From assembly GCA_021737145.1 (NCBI GenBank), contig JAIPEN010000013.1:1-64000 (forward strand): 64,000 nucleotides of DNA, in the 5' to 3' direction. Position numbers and translations under genes: made by a program. Positions within the stretch are counted from its first letter, which is position 1. The number at the start of each line of letters is the position of its first letter. Shown in pieces: positions 32,764-40,849 of this stretch. Below the pieces are notes generated by a model. The model saw nothing but the letters and a program-made list of their open reading frames with translations. It did no database searches and was not told where the DNA came from. This DNA comes from Desulfarculaceae bacterium. Its GTDB lineage: Bacteria; Desulfobacterota; Desulfarculia; Desulfarculales; Desulfarculaceae.

Positions 32764-34311
32764 ATGGCCCGGCTCAAATATTTCCTGCTGGCCAACTCCA
32801 TGGTCCTTGGCAACTTCCTGGCCAACCTCCTGGGCGTGATGGTCATGGGCCTGCTGGACCGCTTCGGCTACATGGAGTCGGTGCCCCGCACCCCGGCGGT
32901 GATCTGGCTCATCGTCCTTTACGACCTCTTCGCCCTCCTCACCGGCCTGATCATCTTTTACATCTACGAGCGGCCCATCCGCCGCCACCTGCGCAATCTG
33001 GCCCGCAAGGAGCAGACCCCCCGGCCCCTGCTGTCCCAGGCCCGCCGCCGCCTGCTCAACGAGCCCTGGCTGGGCATGGGCCTCAGCCTGGGGCTGTGGA
33101 TCCTGGCGGCCATCGTATTCCCCATATTTCTGCACCAGGTGCCCACCGCCGAACACCTGGCCCCGGTGCTGGCGGTGCGCGCCCTGTTCGTGGGTCTGTT
33201 GACCATGACCTCGGCCTTTTTCGTGCTGGAGCACATCCTGCAACACCGCCTGGCCCCGGTGTTCTTCCCCCAAGGCGGCCTCACCCGGGTGCGGGGGGCC
33301 CGGCGCATCAGCATCGGTCTGCGTTTGGGCATGCTGGTCATGGCCTCGTCCATGATTCCCTTCTTGGCCATCTTCTTCACCATCCAGAGCTCCAAGCGCA
33401 TGCTGGACCGGGGGGTGATCGCCAGCGCGGAGATGCTGGGCGAGTTGCAGACTTCGGTGCTTTTTTTGAGCATCCTGTTCATGGTCAACGCGGCGAGCCT
33501 GGCCTTTTTAACCCGGTCCAACCTGGTTCACCCCCTGCGCGAGATCATCCGCGCCCTGCGTCAGGTGCGCGAGGGCGACTTCAACGCCCGAGTGGAGGTG
33601 ATGGCCAACGACGAGGTCGGCTACACCGGCGAGGCCATCAACCAGATGACCGCCGGCCTGGCCGAACGCGAGCGCATCAAGGACACCTTCGGCAAGTACG
33701 TGTCCCAGCAGGTGCGCGACGAGATCCTGGCCGGGCGCATCCCCCTGGACGGCGAGATCAAGCAGGTCACCATGCTTTTCAGCGATCTCAGAAACTTCAC
33801 CCCCCTGGTGGAAAACACCGATCCCAAGCAGGTGGTGCAGATCATCAACGGCTACTTCACCCGCATGACCGAGGCGGTGGAGGGCCAGAGCGGCCTGGTG
33901 CTGCAATACGTGGGCGACGAGATCGAGGCGGTGTTCGGGGCGCCCCTGGCCCTGGCCGGCCATCCCCGCCTGGCCCTGGAGGCGGCCTGGAACATGCGCG
34001 CCGCCCTGGCCGAGTACAACGCCCTGTTGGCCGCCCAGGGGGGCCCGGTCCTGCGCCACGGCATCGGCATCCACACCGGCCCGGCCATGGCCGCCAACAT
34101 CGGCGGCGGAGGGCGGCTGTCCTATGCCCTGGTGGGCGACACGGTGAACCTGGCCGCCCGCCTGCAAGACCTGACCAAGGCGCTGGGCCGCGACATCCTG
34201 CTCAGCGGGACCACCGCCGCCGCCCTGGGCTCCGGGGCCCGGGTGGAGCATTTGGAAAACACCCTGGTCAAGGGGCGCAGTCAGCCGGTGGAGGTCTACG
34301 CCGCCCTATAA
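32764..34311 (+). CDS. Membrane adenylate cyclase (class III) with HAMP domain
   Basis: A 515-residue protein with about six membrane helices (near 5-30, 45-68, 103-124, 135-158, 185-207 and 230-250), a HAMP linker (250-303) and a class III cyclase domain (330-515). Metal ligands are Asp341 (LFSDLRNFT) and Asp385 (YVGDEIEAVFG). Lys333 and the LVGDTVNLAARLQ strand (Asn462, Arg466) fit ATP rather than GTP as substrate. The N-terminal sensor has no known ligand. It follows the metallo-hydrolase by 23 bases. A terminator lies 83 bases downstream. Confidence 0.9.
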   Translation: MARLKYFLLANSMVLGNFLANLLGVMVMGLLDRFGYMESVPRTPAVIWLIVLYDLFALLTGLIIFYIYERPIRRHLRNLARKEQTPRPLLSQARRRLLNEPWLGMGLSLGLWILAAIVFPIFLHQVPTAEHLAPVLAVRALFVGLLTMTSAFFVLEHILQHRLAPVFFPQGGLTRVRGARRISIGLRLGMLVMASSMIPFLAIFFTIQSSKRMLDRGVIASAEMLGELQTSVLFLSILFMVNAASLAFLTRSNLVHPLREIIRALRQVREGDFNARVEVMANDEVGYTGEAINQMTAGLAERERIKDTFGKYVSQQVRDEILAGRIPLDGEIKQVTMLFSDLRNFTPLVENTDPKQVVQIINGYFTRMTEAVEGQSGLVLQYVGDEIEAVFGAPLALAGHPRLALEAAWNMRAALAEYNALLAAQGGPVLRHGIGIHTGPAMAANIGGGGRLSYALVGDTVNLAARLQDLTKALGRDILLSGTTAAALGSGARVEHLENTLVKGRSQPVEVYAAL

Positions 34312-34394
34312 GTCCCCGGGGTTTTATGCTAAAGTGGGTTTTGAGGAGGGGTGAGCGGGGGCTTGCCCAAGGCCGCGCCATGGCGGCCGATTCG

Positions 34395-34419
34395 GCGCTC
34401 GGGTAGGGAGCGCTTTTTT
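34395..34419 (+). terminator. Terminator between cyclase and gshB
   Basis: GCGCTC (34395-34400), loop GGGTAGG, GAGCGC (34408-34413), then six T (34414-34419). It ends seven bases before the gshB ATG, so the hairpin covers the place where an RBS should be; it may both end the cyclase transcript and affect gshB. Confidence 0.65.
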
Positions 34420-34425
34420 ATACAT

Positions 34426-35433
34426 ATGCGGGTGCCAAGGATGATCATCGCCTTCATGATGGACCCCCTGGAGTCCATCTCGCCGGAGAACGAAACCACC
34501 TCCTGGTTGATGTACGAGTGCAACCAGCGGGGCCACACGGTGTTTTTCCTGGAGCCCCACGACATCTACGTGCGCGGCTCCCAGCTGGTGGCCCGCATGC
34601 GCAACGTCACCGTGCCTCCGGACCTGTCCATGCAGGACTATTGGGGCCAGGCGCTGAGCTGCCTGCAAAAGGACGAGCTGATCTTCGAGGAGATCACCGA
34701 CATCGACGCCCTGTTTCTGCGCAAGGACCCGCCGCTCAACTACCAGACCATGGAATACCTCCACCACGTGGGCAAGGACGTGTTCATCATCAACTCCACC
34801 CACGGCCAGATGGTGGCCTCATCCAAGCTCTATCTGCTCAACTTCCCGGATATCATCCCCGAGACCCACGTGAGCCGCGATCCCAAGCGCCTGCGCAAGA
34901 TCATCGACGAGTTCGGCGGGGCCATGGTGGTCAAGCCGCTGAGCCGCTCCCGGGGCGAGGGGGTGATCAAGGTCTCCAGCGCGGACCGCGACAACCTGAA
35001 CTCCCTGATCCACTATTACGTCAACTCCTACAAGCCCTATCCCTACCGCGAGGCCATCATGGTGCAGGAGTATTTGAGCCAGGTGCGCGAACATGGTGAC
35101 GTGCGCATCATGCTCCTGAACGGCGAGATCCTGGGGGCCATGCGCCGCATCCCGGCCGAGGGTGACTTCCGCACCAACATCCACGCCGGGGCCAGCCCGG
35201 CCAAGCACCGGATCACCGAGAGCGACCGCCGCATTTGCGCCACCATCAAGCCGCGGCTCATCGCCGACGGGCTCTACTTCGTGGGCCTGGACATCATCGG
35301 CGACGAGCTGGTGGAGATAAACGTGGTGAGCCCGGGAGGCATTCCGCGCATCAACCACCTGGAAGGCATCAAGATCGAGGCCACGGTTGTCGATTTCGTG
35401 GAGAAGCAGGTGGCCGCCCTCAAGGGTGGCTAG
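34426..35433 (+). CDS. gshB: Glutathione synthetase
   Basis: ATP-grasp ligase joining gamma-glutamylcysteine and glycine. ATG 34426 gives 335 residues (an in-frame ATG at 34441 is the alternative). Visible are AFMMDPLESISPENETTSW, PPLNYQTMEYL, INSTHGQMVASSKLY, VVKPLSRSRGEGV (ATP site), GDVRIMLLNGEILGAMRRIP, and VEINVVSPGGIPRIN near the end. All fit bacterial GshB. No gshA is in the window. N-formylglutamate amidohydrolase follows after repeat A copy 3. Confidence 0.92.
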   Translation: MRVPRMIIAFMMDPLESISPENETTSWLMYECNQRGHTVFFLEPHDIYVRGSQLVARMRNVTVPPDLSMQDYWGQALSCLQKDELIFEEITDIDALFLRKDPPLNYQTMEYLHHVGKDVFIINSTHGQMVASSKLYLLNFPDIIPETHVSRDPKRLRKIIDEFGGAMVVKPLSRSRGEGVIKVSSADRDNLNSLIHYYVNSYKPYPYREAIMVQEYLSQVREHGDVRIMLLNGEILGAMRRIPAEGDFRTNIHAGASPAKHRITESDRRICATIKPRLIADGLYFVGLDIIGDELVEINVVSPGGIPRINHLEGIKIEATVVDFVEKQVAALKGG

Positions 35434-35540
35434 CCTGGTTATTTCACGAGGGTTGGGTGGCATCCAACAACGAATTAACAATCACGGGGCCGCTATGAAA
35501 AACAAATCCGCGCTATCAAGGCACGGCTTGTACTTTGGCC

Positions 35541-35664
35541 CGGCACAGCCAGCCGCCGTCAGACAAGGCGTCTGGCAAGCGAGGGCCAAAGGCGTAGCCC
35601 AAGCTAAGTCGAGGCCCGGGCGCGGCCAGCAACACCGTATGCCGGTGGCTGGCGCGGCCGGACG
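35541..35664 (+). repeat. Dispersed repeat family A, copy 3
   Basis: A 124-bp compact copy matching 3646-3862 and the complement of 6879-6999, with imperfect inverted ends (CGGCACAGCCAGCCGCCG and CCGGTGGCTGGCGCGGCCG). It fills the gshB/amidohydrolase gap (35434-35700). An open frame from ATG 35495 to 35704 (69 residues) runs through it in the frame also open in the other copies, and it ends inside the start of the next gene. Not called as a gene. Confidence 0.75.
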
Positions 35665-35700
35665 CACGGCCCTCGTGAAATATCCAGGCTCATCCCGGCC

Positions 35701-36468
35701 GTGACCCTTCCCCTGATCATCACCCTGCCCCACTGCTCGGCCGAGCTGCCCGCCGAAAGCCGCACCGCTCTGGCCCTGGAGCCGGGGGAGGTGGTCCAGT
35801 CAACGGATCTGGGCATCATGGAAGTCTTCGGGCCCCTGCCGGTGCTGGCCCTGCTGCCCGCCTCTTATTCCCGCCTGGCCGTGGACCTCAACCGCGCGCC
35901 CGACGACTTCGGGAGCCATGGGGTGGTGGCCGCGGCGGACTACGCCGGGCGGCCGGTGTTCCGGCCGGGGCAAACCCCGGACCGGGCGACCAAGCAGGCG
36001 GCGGTGGAGCGCTGGTGGCGGCCCTGGCACCAGCGGCTGGCCCAGGCCCTGGCCCGGCCCGGGGTGGCCGCGCTCATCGACGGGCACAGCCTGGACGGCA
36101 TCGGACCGGCCGGGGCTCCGGATCCGGGCCGGGCGCGGGCCGAGGTGGTGCTGGGCAACCGGGGCGGAGCGGACGGCGAGGCCCTGCCGGGCCAGGAGCT
36201 TACCTGCCCGCCGGAGCTTATGCGCCGCCTGGGCGCGGCCCTGGAGTCCCGGGGCCTGTCCGTGGCCTACAACGCCCCCTATGCCGGGGGACAGGTCATC
36301 GCCCGCCACGGGCCGAAGCTCCTGGCCCAGGGCCAGGCCGCATTGCAGATGGAATTGAACAAGGATCTATACGCCGACCCGGCCTACAGCCGGGTCGACC
36401 ATGAAAGGGCGGCGGAACTCAGCCGTCGCTTGGAGTCGGCTCTGGCTTCGGTGTTTCCTCCCCGGTGA
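35701..36468 (+). CDS. N-formylglutamate amidohydrolase family protein
   Basis: A 255-residue hydrolase. Family motifs are ITLPHCSAELP at the start, STDLGIMEVF, YSRLAVDLNRAPDD and LIDGHSLDGIG (putative metal-binding Asp/His), and VAYNAPYAGGQVI. The family hydrolyses N-formyl-L-glutamate (histidine breakdown) or related N-acyl substrates; no hut genes are nearby. The GTG start has only a weak RBS. Its last 50 bases overlap the 3' end of the convergent cyclic-nucleotide-binding gene. Confidence 0.85.
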   Translation: MTLPLIITLPHCSAELPAESRTALALEPGEVVQSTDLGIMEVFGPLPVLALLPASYSRLAVDLNRAPDDFGSHGVVAAADYAGRPVFRPGQTPDRATKQAAVERWWRPWHQRLAQALARPGVAALIDGHSLDGIGPAGAPDPGRARAEVVLGNRGGADGEALPGQELTCPPELMRRLGAALESRGLSVAYNAPYAGGQVIARHGPKLLAQGQAALQMELNKDLYADPAYSRVDHERAAELSRRLESALASVFPPR

Positions 36469-36946
36469 GGAACGAGGGCGGCAGGTCGCACACCGGCATG
36501 GTGTGAATCTTGTCGTGCAGGTTGCGCAGGCGGCGGGAAAGCTCCTTGCACATCTGCAGGGCCACCTGGGGATACTCGCGCACCGTCTCCTCGAACTCCC
36601 GCTTGTACAGCACCAGCACCTGCACCTCGCCCTCGGCGGTCACCGTGGCCGAGCGGGGGGCATCGTCGAACAGGGCCATCTCGCCCACGTAGTCCCCTTC
36701 GCCCAGCTCGGCCAGCTCCAGGGCGCAACCGTCATCGCCGGCCTGGCTCACCTTCACCTTGCCCTTGACGATGAGGTACATGGTCTCGCCCACGTCGTTC
36801 TCGGCGATGATCTCCTCGCCGGGGGCGGCCACGTAGTCCTCGCACACCGTGGCCACCGCGGCCAGCTCGGCCACGGCCAGGCCCTCGAATATCTCCATGC
36901 GCCTGAGCAGCAAAATTTTTTCCGACAGACTGGTCTCGGCGGCCAT
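36419..36946 (-). CDS. Stand-alone cyclic-nucleotide-binding domain protein
   Basis: A 175-residue protein with one CNBD (about 15-135): FEGLAVAELAAVA, EENDVGETMYLIVKG-type strands, and a phosphate-binding cassette YVGEMALFDDAPRSATV that keeps the Gly-Glu and Arg contacts for cAMP or cGMP. There is no DNA-binding domain, so it is not a CRP-type regulator. The tail (about 155-175) is Pro/Glu-rich. Its ATG lies one base after the stop of the translocase-HEAT gene, so both proteins should be made together. It probably senses cyclic nucleotide for the transporter. Confidence 0.88.
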   Translation of the reverse strand: MAAETSLSEKILLLRRMEIFEGLAVAELAAVATVCEDYVAAPGEEIIAENDVGETMYLIVKGKVKVSQAGDDGCALELAELGEGDYVGEMALFDDAPRSATVTAEGEVQVLVLYKREFEETVREYPQVALQMCKELSRRLRNLHDKIHTMPVCDLPPSFLTGEETPKPEPTPSDG

Positions 36947-36947
36947 G

Positions 36948-39749
36948 TCAGCTCCTCCCCTCCGGCTTCCGGGCCCTGGCCATCAAGCGGCCGGCCTCCT
37001 GGCTCACATAGGGGTTCTTGTGCCCGGCCAGGCGCTCCAGGGTGGTCATGAACGGCTCGGGGTCCGTGTCCTGACTCCCCAGCACCAGCAGGCTCAGGTA
37101 AAGGGTGACCCAATTCTTCTTGGCCAGCAAGTCCGCGAACAGCTCCTGCGTCTGCGCGAACCTAAGCGGCATCTTGAACAGCTTGCGCCCCAGGGCCAGG
37201 GTCTCGTTCACCGGGCCGTCCTCCAGCAGGGGGATCATGGCCTGGGAGATGTCGTGGCCCACCATGGACTCCAGGGCCTCCACCGCGTTGGAGCGCATCT
37301 TGGCGTTCACCGAGGAGAGCCCCCGGATGATCAGGCGCATCTGGTCCGACTCCTCCTGGGTGGACAGCACCCGGAGGATGGTGTTGATGCGGCTCTTGAT
37401 GCGCTCGGTCAGGTGCTGGGTGAGCAGGTCGCGCTCCGGGCCCTCGGGCAGCTTGCCCAGGGCCTTGACCTCGGCCAGGTTGAGATAGGCGAACTCCAGG
37501 TTGCTGCGGGCAAAGGCGATGATCTCCCTGTCGCTGATCTTGAGCTCGGCCATTAGGCGGTAGAGCCCGTCGCGGATGCGCCGGTTGGGCAGGGTCATGG
37601 ACTCGATGAGCACCGCGCTGTCCAGGTCCTCCAGGGCCTCCAGCCGGCTCAGGGCCATCTCGTGGCGCTCGGGGTCCTCGCTGCCCAGCAGGTGGATAAA
37701 GGCCTTGATGTCGGCCTCGCTGTTGAGGTGGAAGTCGTTGAGCACCTCCAGGGGAACCGCGGCCGGGTCGTCGGACAAACGGGCCTGCACCAGCTCGTGC
37801 AGGTGGGGGTCGTCCAGGCGGTTGAGGGCCACCAAAATCTCGCCCCGGAGCTTGTTGTCCTCCTCCGAGGCCAGCATGTCGCGCAGGCGGGGGCGGAACT
37901 CCTGGTTGCCCGAGCCGCCCGCGGCCACCACCCCGGCCCGGCGCTGCTCCCGGTCCTGGCTGGCAAGCCAGTCGCTGATCACCGTCTCGTATTTCACCGG
38001 ATCGTGGCGGTAGAGCCCCACCACGGCCTGGGCCCGCACCTGGGGATCGCTCTGCTGGTCGTAGAGCCGCTGCAAAAATCCGCCCGACACCTCCCAGGGC
38101 AGGCGGGTCGCCGCCACGGCCAGGGCCGCGTTCAGCTTGGGCCGGGCCGGGTCGGCCAGCTCGGAATAGGCGGCCACCGCCGCGGGCCCGGCGCTGGAGG
38201 GTATCAGGGGCAGCAGGTCCATGGCGGTCTGCTCGTCCTTGGTGCGGATGAGCTGGAGCAGGTGCTGGTCCAGGTCGGGCACCTGCTGGGCCCGCATCAT
38301 CTCGGCGTACCAAAGGCAGGCCCGCCCCTGGGAGTTGAGGCAGGCGTCCACCAGCTGCTCCTGGGCCCGCTTGTCCTTGAAGATCACCCCCACGTCCTGC
38401 TCTTCCAGGGACTTCAGGTCGATGACGTTGCTGCCGATGAGCCCCAGCAGGATGTCGGAGTAGGAGCGTTTTAGCCAGATGGTGCTGACCACCCAGATCA
38501 GGCCCACCGCCATGCCGACCAGCGACAGCCAGCGGGGGTGGAACAGGTGCTCGGACAGGAAGATGACCCCCGAGCCGAGGAGAATGCCGATCCGGACCAC
38601 GGTGCCGCGCAGGAAAGGCCTGAGCAGGGCCCGGAACTTGTCCGGGAACAGGCCCACCAGGATGTTGCGGGCCGGGTTGTTTATGGTCACCAATAACACC
38701 CGGGTGGAGATGCGGGCGTACATGGCCGAGTAGATGCTGAAGTTGAACAGGAAGGCTCCGAAGGCGATGACGTAGTTGATGGGGTGGAACATCAGGGCCA
38801 CGGGCAGGCCCCAGCGGTTGTAGAGCTTGCCCACGAACAAGAGGATGATCAGGCTGATGATGTTGAGCACGCCCCGGAAGTAACCGAAAAAGGTCACCAT
38901 GCCGCCCTCGGTGGCATAGGTCTCGTTCACCGCGTAGTTGAACTGGTAGTTCATGATGGGCAGCACGATGTTGGGCAGCAGGGTCAGCAGCACCAGGATC
39001 TTGAGCAGGGTCGATTCCTTGAGCATGGGAACGATCTGCTTGAACTCCTCGAGCAGACCGCTCTTCTTGCCGCCCTTCTTGGCGTCGCGCTCGGGCATGT
39101 TCAGCACCGGGTAGCGCCGCGACATCTCCCACACGCACAGGGCTCCGGCGCAGGCCACCACCCCGTAGGCCAGCATCAGGTTGTCGAAATTGATGGTCCG
39201 GGCCAGGCCGGGAGTGACAAAGGAGCCCACGATGGCCCCGATGACCCCGCCGGCGGTGATCAGGGGGAAGATGCGCTTGGACTGGCGGGTGTTGAACAGG
39301 TCGTTGGCCAGGTTCCAGAACACCAGGGCCAACAGGCCCTCGTACTGGGCCTTCAGGAGAAAGAGCACCGGGTAGATCAGATCGACGCCCATCTCCAGCA
39401 CCGGCCGCAGCGCGGCCACCGACAGCCCGCAGAACATCATCATGTAGGCCAGCATGCGGCCGCTGGGCAGCTTGCGCAGCAGGCCGGTGATGGCGGCCAT
39501 GATCACGAAGGTGGTCAGGGAGTTGGCCACATAGACGATGGGCAGATACTCCACCCCAAAGCGCTTGAGGAAAGCGGTCTCGGCGAAGTTGTTGAAGAAG
39601 ATGTTGGCCGTGCGGATGAGATAGAGCAGGGCGGCGGACCACAAGAACAGCCCAATCTCGTTGGGCTGCACCTTGAGCCAACGGCCCACCATGGCGGCTG
39701 CTTTGTTCATTACCCCACTCGCAACGGAAATGGCCTCGAAAACCGGCAT
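36948..39749 (-). CDS. Nucleotide-translocase-like (NTT/MFS) membrane protein fused to HEAT repeats
   Basis: A 933-residue protein. The N-terminal ~430 residues form about 12 membrane helices of the ATP/ADP carrier (Npt/NTT) type, related to the MFS: FLWSAALLYLIRTANIFFNNFAE-like start (split), RIFPLITAGGVIGAIVGSF and NNPARNILVGLFPDKFRA. The remaining ~480 residues are HEAT-like helical repeats (for example SELADPARPKLNAALAVAA, RDMLASEEDNKLRGEILVAL, SSVNAKMRSNAVEALES). Start may instead be the ATG at 39710. NTTs of parasites exchange ATP and ADP; the free-living HEAT-fused forms have no settled function. The CNBD protein follows one base later. Confidence 0.82.
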   Translation of the reverse strand: MPVFEAISVASGVMNKAAAMVGRWLKVQPNEIGLFLWSAALLYLIRTANIFFNNFAETAFLKRFGVEYLPIVYVANSLTTFVIMAAITGLLRKLPSGRMLAYMMMFCGLSVAALRPVLEMGVDLIYPVLFLLKAQYEGLLALVFWNLANDLFNTRQSKRIFPLITAGGVIGAIVGSFVTPGLARTINFDNLMLAYGVVACAGALCVWEMSRRYPVLNMPERDAKKGGKKSGLLEEFKQIVPMLKESTLLKILVLLTLLPNIVLPIMNYQFNYAVNETYATEGGMVTFFGYFRGVLNIISLIILLFVGKLYNRWGLPVALMFHPINYVIAFGAFLFNFSIYSAMYARISTRVLLVTINNPARNILVGLFPDKFRALLRPFLRGTVVRIGILLGSGVIFLSEHLFHPRWLSLVGMAVGLIWVVSTIWLKRSYSDILLGLIGSNVIDLKSLEEQDVGVIFKDKRAQEQLVDACLNSQGRACLWYAEMMRAQQVPDLDQHLLQLIRTKDEQTAMDLLPLIPSSAGPAAVAAYSELADPARPKLNAALAVAATRLPWEVSGGFLQRLYDQQSDPQVRAQAVVGLYRHDPVKYETVISDWLASQDREQRRAGVVAAGGSGNQEFRPRLRDMLASEEDNKLRGEILVALNRLDDPHLHELVQARLSDDPAAVPLEVLNDFHLNSEADIKAFIHLLGSEDPERHEMALSRLEALEDLDSAVLIESMTLPNRRIRDGLYRLMAELKISDREIIAFARSNLEFAYLNLAEVKALGKLPEGPERDLLTQHLTERIKSRINTILRVLSTQEESDQMRLIIRGLSSVNAKMRSNAVEALESMVGHDISQAMIPLLEDGPVNETLALGRKLFKMPLRFAQTQELFADLLAKKNWVTLYLSLLVLGSQDTDPEPFMTTLERLAGHKNPYVSQEAGRLMARARKPEGRS

Positions 39750-39798
39750 TATATCTTATTACGCGGCCCGGCCGGAGACAAGGGCCTCGCGGGAGGCC

Positions 39799-40833
39799 TC
39801 ACCCCCCCAGGCGGCACTCCTCGGGCGGCGGCGGGGACTGGCCCCCCTCGGCCGCGAAGTGGCACAGGCACACCTGCTCCCCTGCCACCTGGCGCCATTC
39901 GGGGTAGGTGGCCGAACAGAGCAGCCGCTCGGCCAGGGCGCAGCGCTGGAAAAAGGGGCAACCGGCCTGCTCGCCGGCCGGGCGCGGAGCGGGCAGATAG
40001 GTGCCGTAGGTGGGCACCCCCTCGCAGCGGCCGAACTTGGGCGTGGCGTCGATCAGGGCCTTGGTATAGGGGTGGCTGGGCGAGTTGATCACCGCCTCGG
40101 CCGGGCCCTGCTCCACCAGATGGCCGTGGTAGATCACCGCGATGCGGTCGCAGAGATAGCGGGCCGCGGCCATGGAGTGGGTGATGAAGATGATGGTGGC
40201 CCCCATCTGGTCGCGCACCCCCTGCAAAATCTCGAAGATCTGGGCCGAGTAGGAGGCGTCGAGCATGCTGGTGGGCTCGTCGGCCACCAGCAGGCTGGGC
40301 TCCAACACGATGGCCCGGGCGATGGCCACCCGCTGGCGCTGTCCCCCGCTCAGCTGATGGGGGAAGCGGTAGATGAAGTCCTCGGCCGGCGAGAGCCCGG
40401 CGGTGTCCAGCACCCCGAGCACCCGCTCCAGGCGATCGGCCGGATCGCCCACCTTGTTGGTGATCAGGGGCTCGGCCACCGCGTCGGCGATGGTCATCTG
40501 GGGGTTGAGCGACTGGTAGGGGTCCTGAAAGACCATCTGCACCTTGCGGCGGTAGTCCCTGAGGCCGCCCCCCTTGAGATGGGTGATGTCCACCCCGTCC
40601 AGGGTGATGCGCCCCTCGTCGGGCTCCTCCAGGCGCACCACCAGGCGCCCGGCCGTGGTCTTGCCGCTGCCGCTCTCGCCCACCAGGCCGAATATCTCCC
40701 CGGGCCGGAGGCTAAGGTTCACCCGGCTCAGGGCCACCACGGTGCCTCCGCCCCGGCGGTAGCGGTTGCCCCGGGTGCGGTAGAACTTGCTCACCCCTTC
40801 CAGCTTGAGGATGTCCTTGTGACTCTGGCTCAT
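39799..40833 (-). CDS. Peptide ABC transporter ATP-binding protein (OppF/DppF type)
   Basis: A 344-residue ATPase, last gene of a five-gene importer operon. Walker A is GESGSGKTTA, the signature is LSGGQRQRVAIARAI, and Walker B is LLVADEPTSMLD. The C-terminal OppF extension has a Cys-containing tail (GCPFFQRCALAERLLC) of the type that can bind an iron-sulfur cluster in this family. Separated from the OppD-type gene by 16 bases. Confidence 0.94.
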   Translation of the reverse strand: MSQSHKDILKLEGVSKFYRTRGNRYRRGGGTVVALSRVNLSLRPGEIFGLVGESGSGKTTAGRLVVRLEEPDEGRITLDGVDITHLKGGGLRDYRRKVQMVFQDPYQSLNPQMTIADAVAEPLITNKVGDPADRLERVLGVLDTAGLSPAEDFIYRFPHQLSGGQRQRVAIARAIVLEPSLLVADEPTSMLDASYSAQIFEILQGVRDQMGATIIFITHSMAAARYLCDRIAVIYHGHLVEQGPAEAVINSPSHPYTKALIDATPKFGRCEGVPTYGTYLPAPRPAGEQAGCPFFQRCALAERLLCSATYPEWRQVAGEQVCLCHFAAEGGQSPPPPEECRLGG

Positions 40834-40849
40834 GGCGCGGTCCTCTCCC

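Noticed and set aside
36419-36946. CRP/FNR-type transcription factor
   Set aside because: The cyclic-nucleotide domain is present but no helix-turn-helix follows; the tail is short and Pro/Glu-rich.
37162-39681. 839-codon second frame inside the translocase-HEAT gene
   Set aside because: Out-of-frame reading on the same strand, extremely Gly/Pro/Arg-rich, while the 933-residue frame has clear membrane helices.
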